From assembly GCA_030425145.1 (NCBI GenBank), contig JAUHVK010000020.1, positions 34,245 to 98,244 on the forward strand: DNA of 64,000 nt. The letters are read 5' to 3'. The translations under genes and the position numbers were made by a program. This document shows positions 7,840 through 15,415 of this stretch, piece after piece; position 1 is the first letter of the stretch; each line of letters starts with the position of its first letter. The notes under the pieces are model-generated. The model saw only the letters and a program-made list of their open reading frames with translations, had not been told where the DNA came from and searched no databases. The DNA comes from Alphaproteobacteria bacterium (GTDB lineage Bacteria > Pseudomonadota > Alphaproteobacteria > Rhodobacterales > Rhodobacteraceae).

Positions 7840-9107
7840 TTGATGGTGACGCGCAAACCATGAGGGTTTTCTTGGGCAAGCTGCAGCCGCGCGTTGTGCC
7901 GGTCGGCAACCGCACGCACCAGCGCAAGGCCCAGTCCACTTCCGTCGCTGTGACGCGCCGCATCGAGGCGCACCATGGGCTTTATGATCTCTTCAAAATG
8001 TGACGGATCGACACCTTCGCCATCATCTGACACGCCAATGGATGTGCCATTCGCAAACAGCGTGATCTGCGATCCACCATGAACAATTGCGTTCTGAATC
8101 AGGTTTGCCATGGCCTGGATCAGCATTTTCCGGTCGGCTTGCAAGGTGGCGGGATTGGCGACCTCCAAGATGATGGTTTTTGCATTGTCTTCGACAACAG
8201 GCCCAAAAATCTCGGCCACTTCGCGTGCCAATTCACCGAGTTTCAAAGCCTCGAAACCTTCGTGCCCTTGGCCCGCTTCGATCCGGGCGACACGCATGAT
8301 GGTATCGAAAATGCCGGACAGGCGGGACGCTTCTTCAAGCGCCGCGCTGCGTTCTTCGCCATTGGGCAAGGCTTCCAGACGGGCCTGAAGGCGCGCCAGA
8401 GGGGTCCGCAAATCGTGGGCCAAGCTGGCGCTTAGATTTCGGGTCTGGACCACCAGCCGTTCAAGTTCCGATGCGGTCGCGTCAAGCTGAAGAGCAACAT
8501 CGCCAAGATCATCGGACGATCGAGAAACGCCCGTGCGGGCCTGCAAGTCGCCGGCGGCCAGATCATCAAGAGTGACCTTGATCCGCTGGAACCGCCTTTG
8601 AGCCAAAAGACCGGCCCCCAACCCGATCAAAAGCACGAAGACAAGGACAACCCCGGCGGTGCTCCAGAGCACACCGCCCAACAGGTCCAGCGCGTCCTCG
8701 CTGTCATCCAGTGGCACAGCGATGAGAATTGGCGTGTTTTCACTGTCGCGCGCGACCAAGACGCGCCAGTCCTCCGAGCGGCGGAAATCGTCATCCAGAG
8801 TGACTGTTCCGCCGCCGCCACGTGCGGCCCGCGCAAAGGCCTGCGGCAGGTTGCCCAACGCGTCAAGCGGGCGGATTATCAATGAAAATTCGTCGCCGGA
8901 TGCTTCGTCAACCTCGACCGTGGCAGCAAGGCTCAAAAGCTGGTCATCGACCCTGCGCAAAAGGGCATCGCGGCCAAAGGCGAGCGCGGCAAAGATGGCC
9001 AGAACCATCCCAAGCGCGAATGTCACGGAAAGAAGAAGCGTCAGCCGCAAGGTCGAGGAGCGAACGAGCCACCGCAATCGATGTGCAACCCTACTGGCCA
9101 AAAACAT
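7824..9107 (-). CDS. Sensor histidine kinase
   Basis: 427 residues from the ATG at 9107, preceded by a purine-rich GGGGGAAGGGT; it overlaps the regulator gene by 17 bases. Order of parts: N-terminal transmembrane helix (about 21-44), a periplasmic sensor region of roughly 100 residues, a second helix (about 147-170), a HAMP-like linker, the HisKA box SASLAHDLRTPLARL with phospho-acceptor H231, and an HATPase domain with N-box NLIQNAIVHG and DDGEGVD, ending GSGLGLALVRAVADRH. It should phosphorylate the adjacent OmpR-type regulator. The group resembles QseC-like kinases that often sit with PepSY proteins. The signal is unknown; metal or redox state is suggested only by the neighbours. Confidence 0.93.
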   Translation of the reverse strand: MFLASRVAHRLRWLVRSSTLRLTLLLSVTFALGMVLAIFAALAFGRDALLRRVDDQLLSLAATVEVDEASGDEFSLIIRPLDALGNLPQAFARAARGGGGTVTLDDDFRRSEDWRVLVARDSENTPILIAVPLDDSEDALDLLGGVLWSTAGVVLVFVLLIGLGAGLLAQRRFQRIKVTLDDLAAGDLQARTGVSRSSDDLGDVALQLDATASELERLVVQTRNLSASLAHDLRTPLARLQARLEALPNGEERSAALEEASRLSGIFDTIMRVARIEAGQGHEGFEALKLGELAREVAEIFGPVVEDNAKTIILEVANPATLQADRKMLIQAMANLIQNAIVHGGSQITLFANGTSIGVSDDGEGVDPSHFEEIIKPMVRLDAARHSDGSGLGLALVRAVADRHNARLQLAQENPHGLRVTINFTEL

Positions 9108-9774
9108 ACCCTTCCCCCCGTCGGGTCCGCAGAAGTTCCTCGGCGAAAGGTTTGTCAATCTTGGCCCGAAGGCGGCTGATATGGGTCTCGACGACGCTGG
9201 TTGTCGGGTCGAAACTCATATCCCAGACCTGTTCCAGCAACATCGTGCGCGTCACCAGACGTCCCGGCCTACGCATGAAATATTCCAGCAGCTTGAACTC
9301 CTTGGCCATGAGTTCGATCGCCTTGCCCTGTCGCTCGCAGCTGCGTGCCAGAAGATCGAGGCTTAAATCTCCATACCGCAGAACGGTTGTTTCGCCGCGG
9401 TTTTCCTCACCGCCCGTTCGTCGCCGTCCAAGCGCATTGACCCGTGCTGAAAGCTCTATGAATGCGAAGGGCTTGGTCAGATAATCATCGCCGCCGATCT
9501 CGAACCCTTCGACACGATCATCCACCTCCCCAAGGGCGGTCAGAAAAATTGCAGGTGTGGTGTTTTTTGAGGCGCGCAAGGATTTCAGAACGGAAAGGCC
9601 ATCAAGGCTGGGCACCATGCGATCGAGGATCAACAGGTCATAGTCTTGGCCCATTGCGGCAAGCAGTGCATCCTTGCCATCCGGAAAATGGTCAATGACG
9701 TGACCTTCCTCGCGCAGGCCCTTGGCGATCCAAGGGCCGAGATCTTTGTCGTCTTCAAGCAAAAGAATGCGCAT
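9091..9774 (-). CDS. OmpR/PhoB-family response regulator
   Basis: 227 residues from the ATG at 9774 (MRILLLEDDKDLG, the usual beginning); an ATG three codons earlier at 9783 is also possible. The receiver domain has the acidic pocket E7-D8-D9, phospho-acceptor D51 (LILDRMVPSLDG), FLTALGE and the conserved Lys in DDYLTKPF. The C-terminal winged-helix domain has ELMAKEFKLLEYFMRRPGR and the recognition helix region VETHISRLRAKID. It overlaps the kinase gene, and a terminator-like hairpin separates it from the upstream PepSY gene, so it may be transcribed by read-through. Candidate sites are the palindromes at 7822 and 10263. Confidence 0.95.
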   Translation of the reverse strand: MRILLLEDDKDLGPWIAKGLREEGHVIDHFPDGKDALLAAMGQDYDLLILDRMVPSLDGLSVLKSLRASKNTTPAIFLTALGEVDDRVEGFEIGGDDYLTKPFAFIELSARVNALGRRRTGGEENRGETTVLRYGDLSLDLLARSCERQGKAIELMAKEFKLLEYFMRRPGRLVTRTMLLEQVWDMSFDPTTSVVETHISRLRAKIDKPFAEELLRTRRGEGYVFGQ

Positions 9775-9787
9775 CGACACCATGTCC

Positions 9788-9828
9788 GAAAAACCAAAAC
9801 GGGAGGTGCAATCATAGCTACACCTCCC
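9788..9828 (-). terminator. Terminator or attenuator between the PepSY gene and the response regulator gene
   Basis: On the minus strand GGGAGGTG pairs with CACCTCCC (9828-9821 with 9808-9801, loop 12) and is followed by GTTTTGGTTTTT. It lies 17 bases after the PepSY stop. It would let the PepSY protein be made in excess over the regulator and kinase. Confidence 0.7.
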
Positions 9829-9845
9829 ATCGCGTTTAAAGCGTA

Positions 9846-10175
9846 TTAGCCGTTATCGGAATAGTGGTCATCATCATCGTCACTGTCATCCTCAGCTTCG
9901 ATGTCAAGTACTTCGCCGGTGTCTGCGCTGATCTCGACTTCCATCTCGACGCCATCAGCGGTCAGGATGTCGATTTCATAGACCAGCATGCCGTCTTCAC
10001 GCTCAAGCTCTGTTTCCTGCACCTCGCCGGGAACTTGCGCCAAGGCGATTTCCACGGCCTGCTCAACCTTGAACGCCGGGGCCGGCGCATTGGCTTGGGC
10101 CACGGCAACGCTGGCCAGACCGGTTGTTGCCAGAAAGCTTGCAAGGATACCGCTCGTGATGAGTTTCTTGTTCAT
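9846..10175 (-). CDS. Secreted PepSY-domain protein with acidic tail
   Basis: 109 residues from the ATG at 10175. A signal peptide is clear: MNKK, hydrophobic core ITSGILASFLATTGLASVAV, cleavage after AQA. The mature part is one PepSY domain (KVEQAVEIALAQVPGEVQE, YEIDILTADGVEMEVEIS, ADTGEVLDIEAED). The tail is a run of Asp with a His (DDSDDDDDHYSDNG), which could bind divalent cations. It is the first gene of the minus-strand module and is followed by a terminator. PepSY proteins are typically periplasmic and frequently neighbour two-component systems and cytochrome b-like reductases. A metal-buffer or sensor-partner role is inference. Confidence 0.88.
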   Translation of the reverse strand: MNKKLITSGILASFLATTGLASVAVAQANAPAPAFKVEQAVEIALAQVPGEVQETELEREDGMLVYEIDILTADGVEMEVEISADTGEVLDIEAEDDSDDDDDHYSDNG

Positions 10176-10754
10176 GTCATATCTCCATTTGGTTGGGGAA
10201 GAACACTGCGTCCTTCGATGACACCAAGATGGAGGTCGAACTTTGCAGCTGTCTGCGGTGAACCTTACAAATGTGTAAGGCACTTTTCGTGATGGGAGTT
10301 TGGGGTGAAGTAAAACCCAAAAGCGCCTTTGTCGTTCTCGCTGGCCATAGTCTTTTGACCCGCACACGCCAGACCACATTGACAGGTATGACAAATGTGC
10401 AGACTGACCAAAGAGCGCCTTGCCGGTCAGCTGCAAAGTCAATGATGACCCTCAAAAAGACCAATAAAGCTGCCTTTCATGCACGATGAAGCAACGGTCA
10501 TTGCGAGTGCGTCACGGACATTCGCCGCATGGAGCACCTACGACTGCTCCACCCGGACCTCGTCGGCGACGATGGCGATAGAGGTTCGGAAAACGGCCAG
10601 AGTGAGGTTCAGAAGCGAGATTGAAGTCGGACCCGCCCAACTACCGCCGAATGCCTGTCTTTGTACGGGGTAGGGTGGTGCGTCATGTATCGTGTGAGTA
10701 TGGTGTGTATCACGGTTCCATCCCAATTGCTGGCGGAACCAAGGAGATCGTTGA
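10176..10754. other. Intergenic region between the divergent PepSY and dusA genes (right island edge)
   Basis: About 580 bases without a credible gene. The part next to PepSY holds an 18-bp palindrome (10263-10280). The part from about 10550 to dusA is the homologue of the left relic and should contain the working dusA promoter and leader; AAGGAG at 10741-10746 is the dusA ribosome site. Between about 10290 and 10540 I see nothing I can name. Confidence 0.6.
10263..10280. promoter_or_regulatory. Palindrome CCTTACAAATGTGTAAGG upstream of the PepSY gene, candidate response-regulator site
   Basis: Perfect 7-base arms CCTTACA and TGTAAGG around AATG, ending 88 bases before the PepSY start codon. 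It shares architecture and 13 of 18 bases with 7822-7839. The distances of the two sites from their start codons differ by 11 bases, about one helical turn. Confidence 0.55.
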
Positions 10755-11762
10755 ATGCCTTCAAACGCAGCCACCCAGGCCGCGCGCCTGTCCGTCGCGC
10801 CCATGATGGATTGGACCGACCGTCACTGCCGGTTTTTTCACCGGCAGATCAGTCGGCATGCGCTGCTCTATACGGAAATGGTCACATCGCCGGCCTTGGT
10901 GCGGGGGGGGGCGGTGCATTTGTTGGACCACAACCCGGAAGAGCACCCTGTTGCCCTGCAACTCGGAGGGTCTGATCCGGCTGAATTGGCCGAGGCGGCG
11001 CGGATCGGGGCCGAGGTGGGGTACGACGAGATCAATCTCAATGTCGGCTGTCCGTCGGACCGCGTGCAATCGGGGACCTTCGGCGCGGTCTTGATGAAAA
11101 CGCCCGGACTGGTGGCCGAGTGTGTCGCCGCGATGAAAGCCGTGGTAGATGTGCCGGTGACGGTGAAATGCCGGATCGGTGTGGACGATCAGGACCCCGA
11201 AACAGTTTTGCCCGACGTCATCGCGCGGGTTCGCGATGCGGGGTGCGACTACCTAATCGTTCACGCCCGCAAGGCGTGGTTGCAGGGGTTGTCGCCCAAG
11301 GAAAACCGGGACATCCCGCCGCTCGACTATGAACTTGTGCTGCGTATGGCCGAGGCGTTCCCGGACCTGCCGATGTCGATCAATGGCGGGATCGAAACCC
11401 TTGATGCGGCGCAGGAATTGATCGATCGCGGCCTGAACGGCGCGATGATCGGACGGGCGGCGTATCACCGCCCATGGGACATCCTTGCCAATGTCGACAG
11501 CGCCCTTTTCGAGGCCTCAGCCGCAGTGCCGTCTCGCGAAGCGGTGATCGACGCCATGCGCCCCTATATCGACGCGCATCTGGAGGCGGGGGGCAAGTTG
11601 CATCAGATCACCCGCCACATGCTGGGGCTTTTTGCAGGTCAACCGGGAGCGCGGACATGGCGGCGGATCCTGTCTGAGCGGGCAAACCGGCCCGGCGAGG
11701 GGTGCGCATTGTTGGACGAGGCTCTGGACCGTATGCAGCAGCCCGAAACCCTCGCGGGCTGA
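10755..11762 (+). CDS. dusA: tRNA-dihydrouridine(20/20a) synthase DusA
   Basis: 335 residues, the family's usual size. FMN-binding TIM-barrel features are RLSVAPMMDWTDRHCR at the N-terminus, the catalytic Cys99 in INLNVGCPSDRVQ, VTVKCRIGVDD, YLIVHARKAWLQGLSPKENR and SINGGIETLDAA with GRAAYHRPW near the phosphate site. It reduces uridine 20/20a in the D-loop of tRNAs. AAGGAG lies 8 bases before ATG. The 5' end and promoter are partly duplicated at 5211-5391, so the present 5' end may have been supplied by the integrated element; the coding sequence itself looks intact. Confidence 0.97.
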   Translation: MPSNAATQAARLSVAPMMDWTDRHCRFFHRQISRHALLYTEMVTSPALVRGGAVHLLDHNPEEHPVALQLGGSDPAELAEAARIGAEVGYDEINLNVGCPSDRVQSGTFGAVLMKTPGLVAECVAAMKAVVDVPVTVKCRIGVDDQDPETVLPDVIARVRDAGCDYLIVHARKAWLQGLSPKENRDIPPLDYELVLRMAEAFPDLPMSINGGIETLDAAQELIDRGLNGAMIGRAAYHRPWDILANVDSALFEASAAVPSREAVIDAMRPYIDAHLEAGGKLHQITRHMLGLFAGQPGARTWRRILSERANRPGEGCALLDEALDRMQQPETLAG

Positions 11763-11765
11763 GCG

Positions 11766-12542
11766 ATGCTGCGCGCCTGGCCTGACCGCGGTTATCTGCG
11801 GTTCGAGTGGCACCCTGAGACGTTCCGCTGGGCGAAGGCAGCACGAGAGCTTGCGCGCCCCGTTGCGCGCGACCCCGAGATGCGCGCCACATGGCTGCAA
11901 TGCGAAGGTACGTGGTTCGTGGGGGTGGATGCACTTCCAAGTGACCGCTTGGGCGCGGTGTCCCGCGTACCACTGTCGACCTTGATCCGCAATCGGATCG
12001 GGCAGCGGGACGATCTGCATCCTGCGCAGCTGTCGATCACCTATCCGGGCTATCCGCGCCCCCGCAAAGGTGAAAGCGAGGCGGCGTTTCGCTACCGGTT
12101 GCATCGGGACGCGGCGCATATGGACGGGCTGATTGCCGAAGGCAGCCCCAAACGCCGCTTCCTGCGTGAACGGCATGACTGGATTCTTGGCCTGCCGCTG
12201 ACCGAAACTTCGGCAGGGGCAAGCCCTTTGGTCGTCTGGCCGGGCAGCCATCATATCCTCCGGCAAGCCATGCTGGACAGATTGGGAGACCTGCCCGAGG
12301 ATCGCTGGGCCGATACGGATATCACCGACATCTATCAGGCCGCCCGGAAACGGATTTTTGAGGAATGCGTGCGAACTCCGCTCTTTACACGTCCGGGCGA
12401 GGCGGTTTTACTCAACCCATTCCTGCTGCATGGCGTGGCCCCATGGCAGCCGGGTGCAACGGCCTCGCAGGATGGCCGTATGGTCGCTTATCTGCGCCCC
12501 GAAACACGCGAGTCGGGGCAAAACTGGATGCGGCAAAAATAA
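11766..12542 (+). CDS. Fe(II)/2-oxoglutarate oxygenase-like (phytanoyl-CoA dioxygenase type) protein of unknown substrate
   Basis: 258 residues starting 3 bases after dusA. Features of a double-stranded beta-helix oxygenase are visible: HRDAAHMDG (candidate metal ligands H113/D115 or H118/D120), LGLPLTETSAGASPLVVWPGSHHILR, and late in the chain RPGEAVLLNPFLLHGVAPW with the distal His, followed by VAYLRPE with a possible 2-oxoglutarate-binding Arg. No signal peptide. The tight linkage to dusA suggests co-transcription, though the chemistry need not be related to tRNA. Family placement is by motif order, not by search. Confidence 0.6.
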   Translation: MLRAWPDRGYLRFEWHPETFRWAKAARELARPVARDPEMRATWLQCEGTWFVGVDALPSDRLGAVSRVPLSTLIRNRIGQRDDLHPAQLSITYPGYPRPRKGESEAAFRYRLHRDAAHMDGLIAEGSPKRRFLRERHDWILGLPLTETSAGASPLVVWPGSHHILRQAMLDRLGDLPEDRWADTDITDIYQAARKRIFEECVRTPLFTRPGEAVLLNPFLLHGVAPWQPGATASQDGRMVAYLRPETRESGQNWMRQK

Positions 12543-12705
12543 GGCGTTGCCACATTCCGAAGGCCGACCCGCGACAATAGCCAAGTGTGAGCAAAACTGT
12601 TGCGATTTGCCTGACAGTTTAGCTCAAATTGTCGATTTTGTTATGGGCGAGTGGGTTGCGCGGCGTACTTTATGGTTAACTCGGTACTCTCGGGAATGAC
12701 GCAAG

Positions 12706-13773
12706 ATGGAATACGCAGCACTTCTGGCATTGACGCTGATCGGCCTGACCGCAGGATTTCTTGTCGAATCTGGTGACGATGACGACGATGATACGGACAG
12801 CCCCACAACAGACGGTGGCGATGGCGGGACCGGCGACACGGGTGAAAACTCGGATGGCGCGGTCACCAGCAATGGTGTGACCTTCGGCACCGAAGGTAGC
12901 GACAGTCTCGTTGCTTCAGAAGGTGCTGAAACCGTCGTTGGCGGCGGTGGCGACGACCAGATCACCGGCAACGCAAATGACAACATCCTTGATGGACAGA
13001 TCGGCGACGACAGCGTCTTTGGTGGCGGTGGCGACGATCAGGTCTTCGGCAGCGAAGGCAATGATTCGGTCGATGGCAACTCGGGCGACGACATCGCAGC
13101 AGGCGGCACTGGCGATGACATCATCGCGGGCGGACTCGGCAACGATACACTGTTCGGAGACGCCGGGAGTGACCTGCTCAACGGTCAGGAAGGTGACGAC
13201 CAACTGGTCGGCGGCGACGGCGACGACACCCTTTTCGGCGGGCCGGGCGTTGACACGCTCTTTGGCGGCGACGGCAATGACAGCATCCTTGACGGTATCG
13301 GCGAAGATACTCTCGTTGGGGGTGCCGGGGCCGACACGCTGGACGGTGGCGAAGGCAATGACAAGCTCTACGGGATTTGGGATGGGAATGATGATGGCGT
13401 CGTAGCTGCGCGTGATCTTGATGACCCTGACGTTCTTCTGGGCGGGCTAGGCGCTGATGAAATCCAGATGGGGTCCGGTGATACTGCGTTCGGTGAAGAG
13501 GGGACGGACCTCTTCATGACGGGCACATGGGTTAACCCCGACAACCCGCCCGAGATCATCGACCTTGAAGATAGCGAAGTTGTGCTCGTCGCGGTTCCGG
13601 TAGGGACGTCGGAAGCGGACTCGATCACGATCGACGTCGACGGCGTAAGCGGCGACAGTATCGTCCAGTTCAATGGTCAGACCGTCGCAACCGTTTCTGC
13701 GGGTGCGGGGCCGGTGTCGCTTGACCAGATACTGGTGGTCGAGATCGCATCCTTGACGCAACCCACTGTGTAA
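12706..13773 (+). CDS. RTX-type calcium-binding repeat protein
   Basis: 355 residues. It begins with a short hydrophobic segment (MEYAALLALTLIGLTAGFLV) and an acidic, Gly/Thr-rich linker with six consecutive Asp. From about residue 70 to 220 there are more than ten glycine/aspartate nonapeptide repeats of the GGxGxDxxx type (GGGGDDQIT, GGDGDDTLF, GGDGNDSIL), which fold into a calcium-loaded beta roll. The C-terminal 120 residues are non-repetitive. Such proteins are usually exported by type I secretion, but the N-terminal hydrophobic segment suggests membrane attachment or Sec export instead. It is a single gene with a strong hairpin after it; no type I transporter genes are near. Confidence 0.88.
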   Translation: MEYAALLALTLIGLTAGFLVESGDDDDDDTDSPTTDGGDGGTGDTGENSDGAVTSNGVTFGTEGSDSLVASEGAETVVGGGGDDQITGNANDNILDGQIGDDSVFGGGGDDQVFGSEGNDSVDGNSGDDIAAGGTGDDIIAGGLGNDTLFGDAGSDLLNGQEGDDQLVGGDGDDTLFGGPGVDTLFGGDGNDSILDGIGEDTLVGGAGADTLDGGEGNDKLYGIWDGNDDGVVAARDLDDPDVLLGGLGADEIQMGSGDTAFGEEGTDLFMTGTWVNPDNPPEIIDLEDSEVVLVAVPVGTSEADSITIDVDGVSGDSIVQFNGQTVATVSAGAGPVSLDQILVVEIASLTQPTV

Positions 13774-13791
13774 CTGACTTGATCCGATGAC

Positions 13792-13823
13792 CGCGCCCAA
13801 GGTTTTGATTGGGCTTGGGCGCG
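13792..13823. terminator. Hairpin after the RTX gene
   Basis: Perfect 10-bp arms CGCGCCCAAG and CTTGGGCGCG with a 12-base loop, 19 bases after the RTX stop. There is no T-tract, so it may be a transcript-end stabiliser or a factor-dependent terminator. Confidence 0.5.
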
Positions 13824-13874
13824 ACAAACTGTTAACCTAACCCGCATAGTAGGCGGTACCCAAAGGGAAAAGAC

Positions 13875-14339
13875 ATGAGACTTGCCCTGATATTGATTGC
13901 GTTGATCGCGTCTCCGGCCTTGGCAATGGATATCCCGCCGGAACCTCCGACTCACGAAAAACCAACTTTCGAACCGCCGACCACGCCGCCGACGACGCCG
14001 CCAACCACTCCGCCGCCGTCGACGCCGGAAGAACCGGACGATCCGCGCGACGAACCAATTGTGGTGAAGCCGAAACCCGCGCCGGTGTCCTGCCCGAAGG
14101 TGAAATGCGTCACCGACGAAAACGGCGTTCGACGGGCGATGTTCACAGCGGATGTTCAGCCGGACATGTATTACCTCGGCCGCAACTTCTGCGCGACCGC
14201 ACCTAAGGATGTGGAAGTGACCGCATGTTGCTTGGCCAAGCCGGACGACACCTACCAGATTCTCTACAATGTTCAGGTCAGCAAGAAGGCCCATTGGAAA
14301 GCCACACAGTTCTGCACCTGTGTGCTCGAACTGGACTGA
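13875..14339 (+). CDS. Secreted proline-rich hypothetical protein
   Basis: 154 residues. A signal peptide (MRLALILIALIASPALA) is followed by a proline/threonine stretch with PPTTPPTTPPTTPPPSTP from about residue 33 to 50 that probably spans the periplasm or wall. The C-terminal half contains six cysteines (CPKVKC, NFCAT, TACC, CTCVLELD) that could form disulfides. AAAGGGAAAAG lies just before ATG. No family recognised. It is a single gene ending in a bidirectional terminator shared with the DUF1289 gene. Confidence 0.75.
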   Translation: MRLALILIALIASPALAMDIPPEPPTHEKPTFEPPTTPPTTPPTTPPPSTPEEPDDPRDEPIVVKPKPAPVSCPKVKCVTDENGVRRAMFTADVQPDMYYLGRNFCATAPKDVEVTACCLAKPDDTYQILYNVQVSKKAHWKATQFCTCVLELD

Positions 14340-14362
14340 TCTTCCAGACGGCAATGACCAAC

Positions 14363-14393
14363 AAAAAACCGGAGCCAAGTGCTCCGGTTTTTT
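14363..14393. terminator. Bidirectional rho-independent terminator
   Basis: AAAAAACCGGAGC, loop CAAGT, GCTCCGGTTTTTT. A-tract and T-tract on the two sides let it end both the plus-strand secreted-protein gene and the minus-strand DUF1289 gene. Confidence 0.9.
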
Positions 14394-14419
14394 GTGTTTT
14401 TAGAGAAGGCGTCAGACGC

Positions 14420-14650
14420 TCAGCGGTTCAGGCGCCCGGCGCGACCACCACGCCGTTTTGTCAACTGTCCGGCGCGGGAGGGGAGCTCTGCCATGACCTC
14501 ACGCCGCGCCTCGGGCGTCATTTTCGACCAGGCCCCGATCTCGTCGATGGTGCGCAGGCATCCGGTGCACAGGCGGCTTTCGGGATGCACGACGCAGATT
14601 TTTACGCAGGGGCTTTCGATCTCATCGCGGGCCCAGATGTCGTCTTTCAT
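14420..14650 (-). CDS. DUF1289 domain protein
   Basis: 76 residues with the DUF1289 core: SPCVKICVVHPESRLCTGC with four cysteines, then RTIDEIGAWSKM and an Arg/Gly-rich tail. The cysteines suggest a small metal-binding domain. The family is widespread in proteobacteria with no firm function. It follows ruvX with a 14-base gap and is likely in its operon. Confidence 0.88.
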   Translation of the reverse strand: MKDDIWARDEIESPCVKICVVHPESRLCTGCLRTIDEIGAWSKMTPEARREVMAELPSRAGQLTKRRGGRAGRLNR

Positions 14651-14664
14651 TGGCGCGTGTTTCC

Positions 14665-15141
14665 TTATGCCTCGGCCTGGATATGGCGCAGCCGGTCCAG
14701 CGCCCCTTGCAGGATATACGACGCGGCGACGTGGTCGATCACCTCTGCGCGACGTTTTCGGGTCGTATCCGCCTCAAGCAGTGCCCTTTCTGCCGCAACC
14801 GTGGACAGTCGTTCGTCCCAGAAAGCGATCGGGTGGTCCCAAAGCGCTGCAAAATTCCGTGCAAAGGCCCGCGTGGACTGACAGCGCGGCCCCTCGGAGC
14901 CGTCCATGTTGCGCGGCAGGCCCAGCACCAACCCCGCAATGTCACGCTTGGCCAGAATCGCCAGCAGCGCCTCGGCATCCGTTCCGAACTTCTTGCGTTT
15001 GATGGTCTCCAGCGGCGTTGCCACGCTGCGCAGCCCATCCGACACCGCCACGCCAATGGTCTTGGTGCCAAGGTCCAGCCCCGCAATGGCACGCATCGGT
15101 GGCAGCTCTGCTGCGAAGTCCGAGAACTCGTCAAAGATCAC
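14665..15141 (-). CDS. ruvX: RuvX/YqgF family putative Holliday junction resolvase / pre-16S rRNA nuclease
   Basis: 158 residues of RNase H-like fold: [16 protein letters not shown] with the first catalytic Asp, [15 protein letters not shown], the acidic [14 protein letters not shown] strand and [15 protein letters not shown] with the last acidic residue. The family processes the 5' end of 16S rRNA and has been proposed as a junction resolvase. An alternative inner start at [10 protein letters not shown] (15 codons later) would match the short N-terminus of many relatives. Downstream is DUF1289 on the same strand. Confidence 0.92.
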   Translation of the reverse strand: MIFDEFSDFAAELPPMRAIAGLDLGTKTIGVAVSDGLRSVATPLETIKRKKFGTDAEALLAILAKRDIAGLVLGLPRNMDGSEGPRCQSTRAFARNFAALWDHPIAFWDERLSTVAAERALLEADTTRKRRAEVIDHVAASYILQGALDRLRHIQAEA

Positions 15142-15200
15142 AAGCTATGCCATCCTGTATTGAGGGCGCCGTGGGCCCGGCCATTTCGAGGGGTTCTAGA

Positions 15201-15415
15201 GTGTCCGAAGACGGGAAGAAACCGAAACTTCTATCAGGGGGGCAATCCGCAGATCGCCAAAGGCATCGGCAATGCCCCGGTGACCCCGCCGCCACCAGTC
15301 GCCTCAAAAACACGCGCGGGTCCGCTATGCGCATATCGGCGAAGGTGACAGTTTCGAAGATCAGTTCGGCCTTTGGATCGACTTGGCCATCAAGCTGCCG
15401 GGAGAACGGATTTAA
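15201..15415 (+). pseudogene. DUF1801 (YdhG-like) pseudogene
   Basis: The plus strand encodes the family N-terminus (GTG start, SEDGKKPKLLSGG, then after a one-base slip in a G run NPQIAKGIGNAPV) and, in a third frame, the family C-terminus (HARVRYAHIGEGDSFEDQF, GLWIDLAIKLPGERI, stop). The middle, roughly the core of a 130-140 residue protein, is missing. So it carries at least one frameshift and one internal deletion. It lies between ruvX and ccmI on the opposite strand, and its stop codon overlaps that of ccmI. Confidence 0.7.

Larger units (their letters stand above)
5392..10811. mobile_element. Putative genomic island integrated at the 5' end of dusA, carrying a PepSY/two-component/NOX-like module
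   Basis: The interval is bounded on the left by a partial, decayed dusA 5' end and on the right by intact dusA with a similar upstream sequence. DusA-associated integrases are known to insert elements at the 5' end of dusA and to supply a replacement 5' end. All cargo genes run on the minus strand, opposite to dusA: PepSY protein, response regulator, histidine kinase, small membrane protein and NOX-like flavocytochrome. No integrase gene is intact inside, so the element looks fixed. The boundaries are my reading of the duplicated sequence; the mechanism is inference. Confidence 0.6.

Noticed and set aside
12950..13370. Repetitive DNA in the RTX gene as a tandem repeat or CRISPR-like array
   Set aside because: The repetition follows the 9-codon RTX protein repeats, with variable DNA and no spacers.
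12660..13840. GTTAAC near the starts of the RTX and secreted-protein genes as CtrA half-sites
   Set aside because: The second half-site at the required spacing is missing in both, and the hexamer recurs elsewhere by chance.
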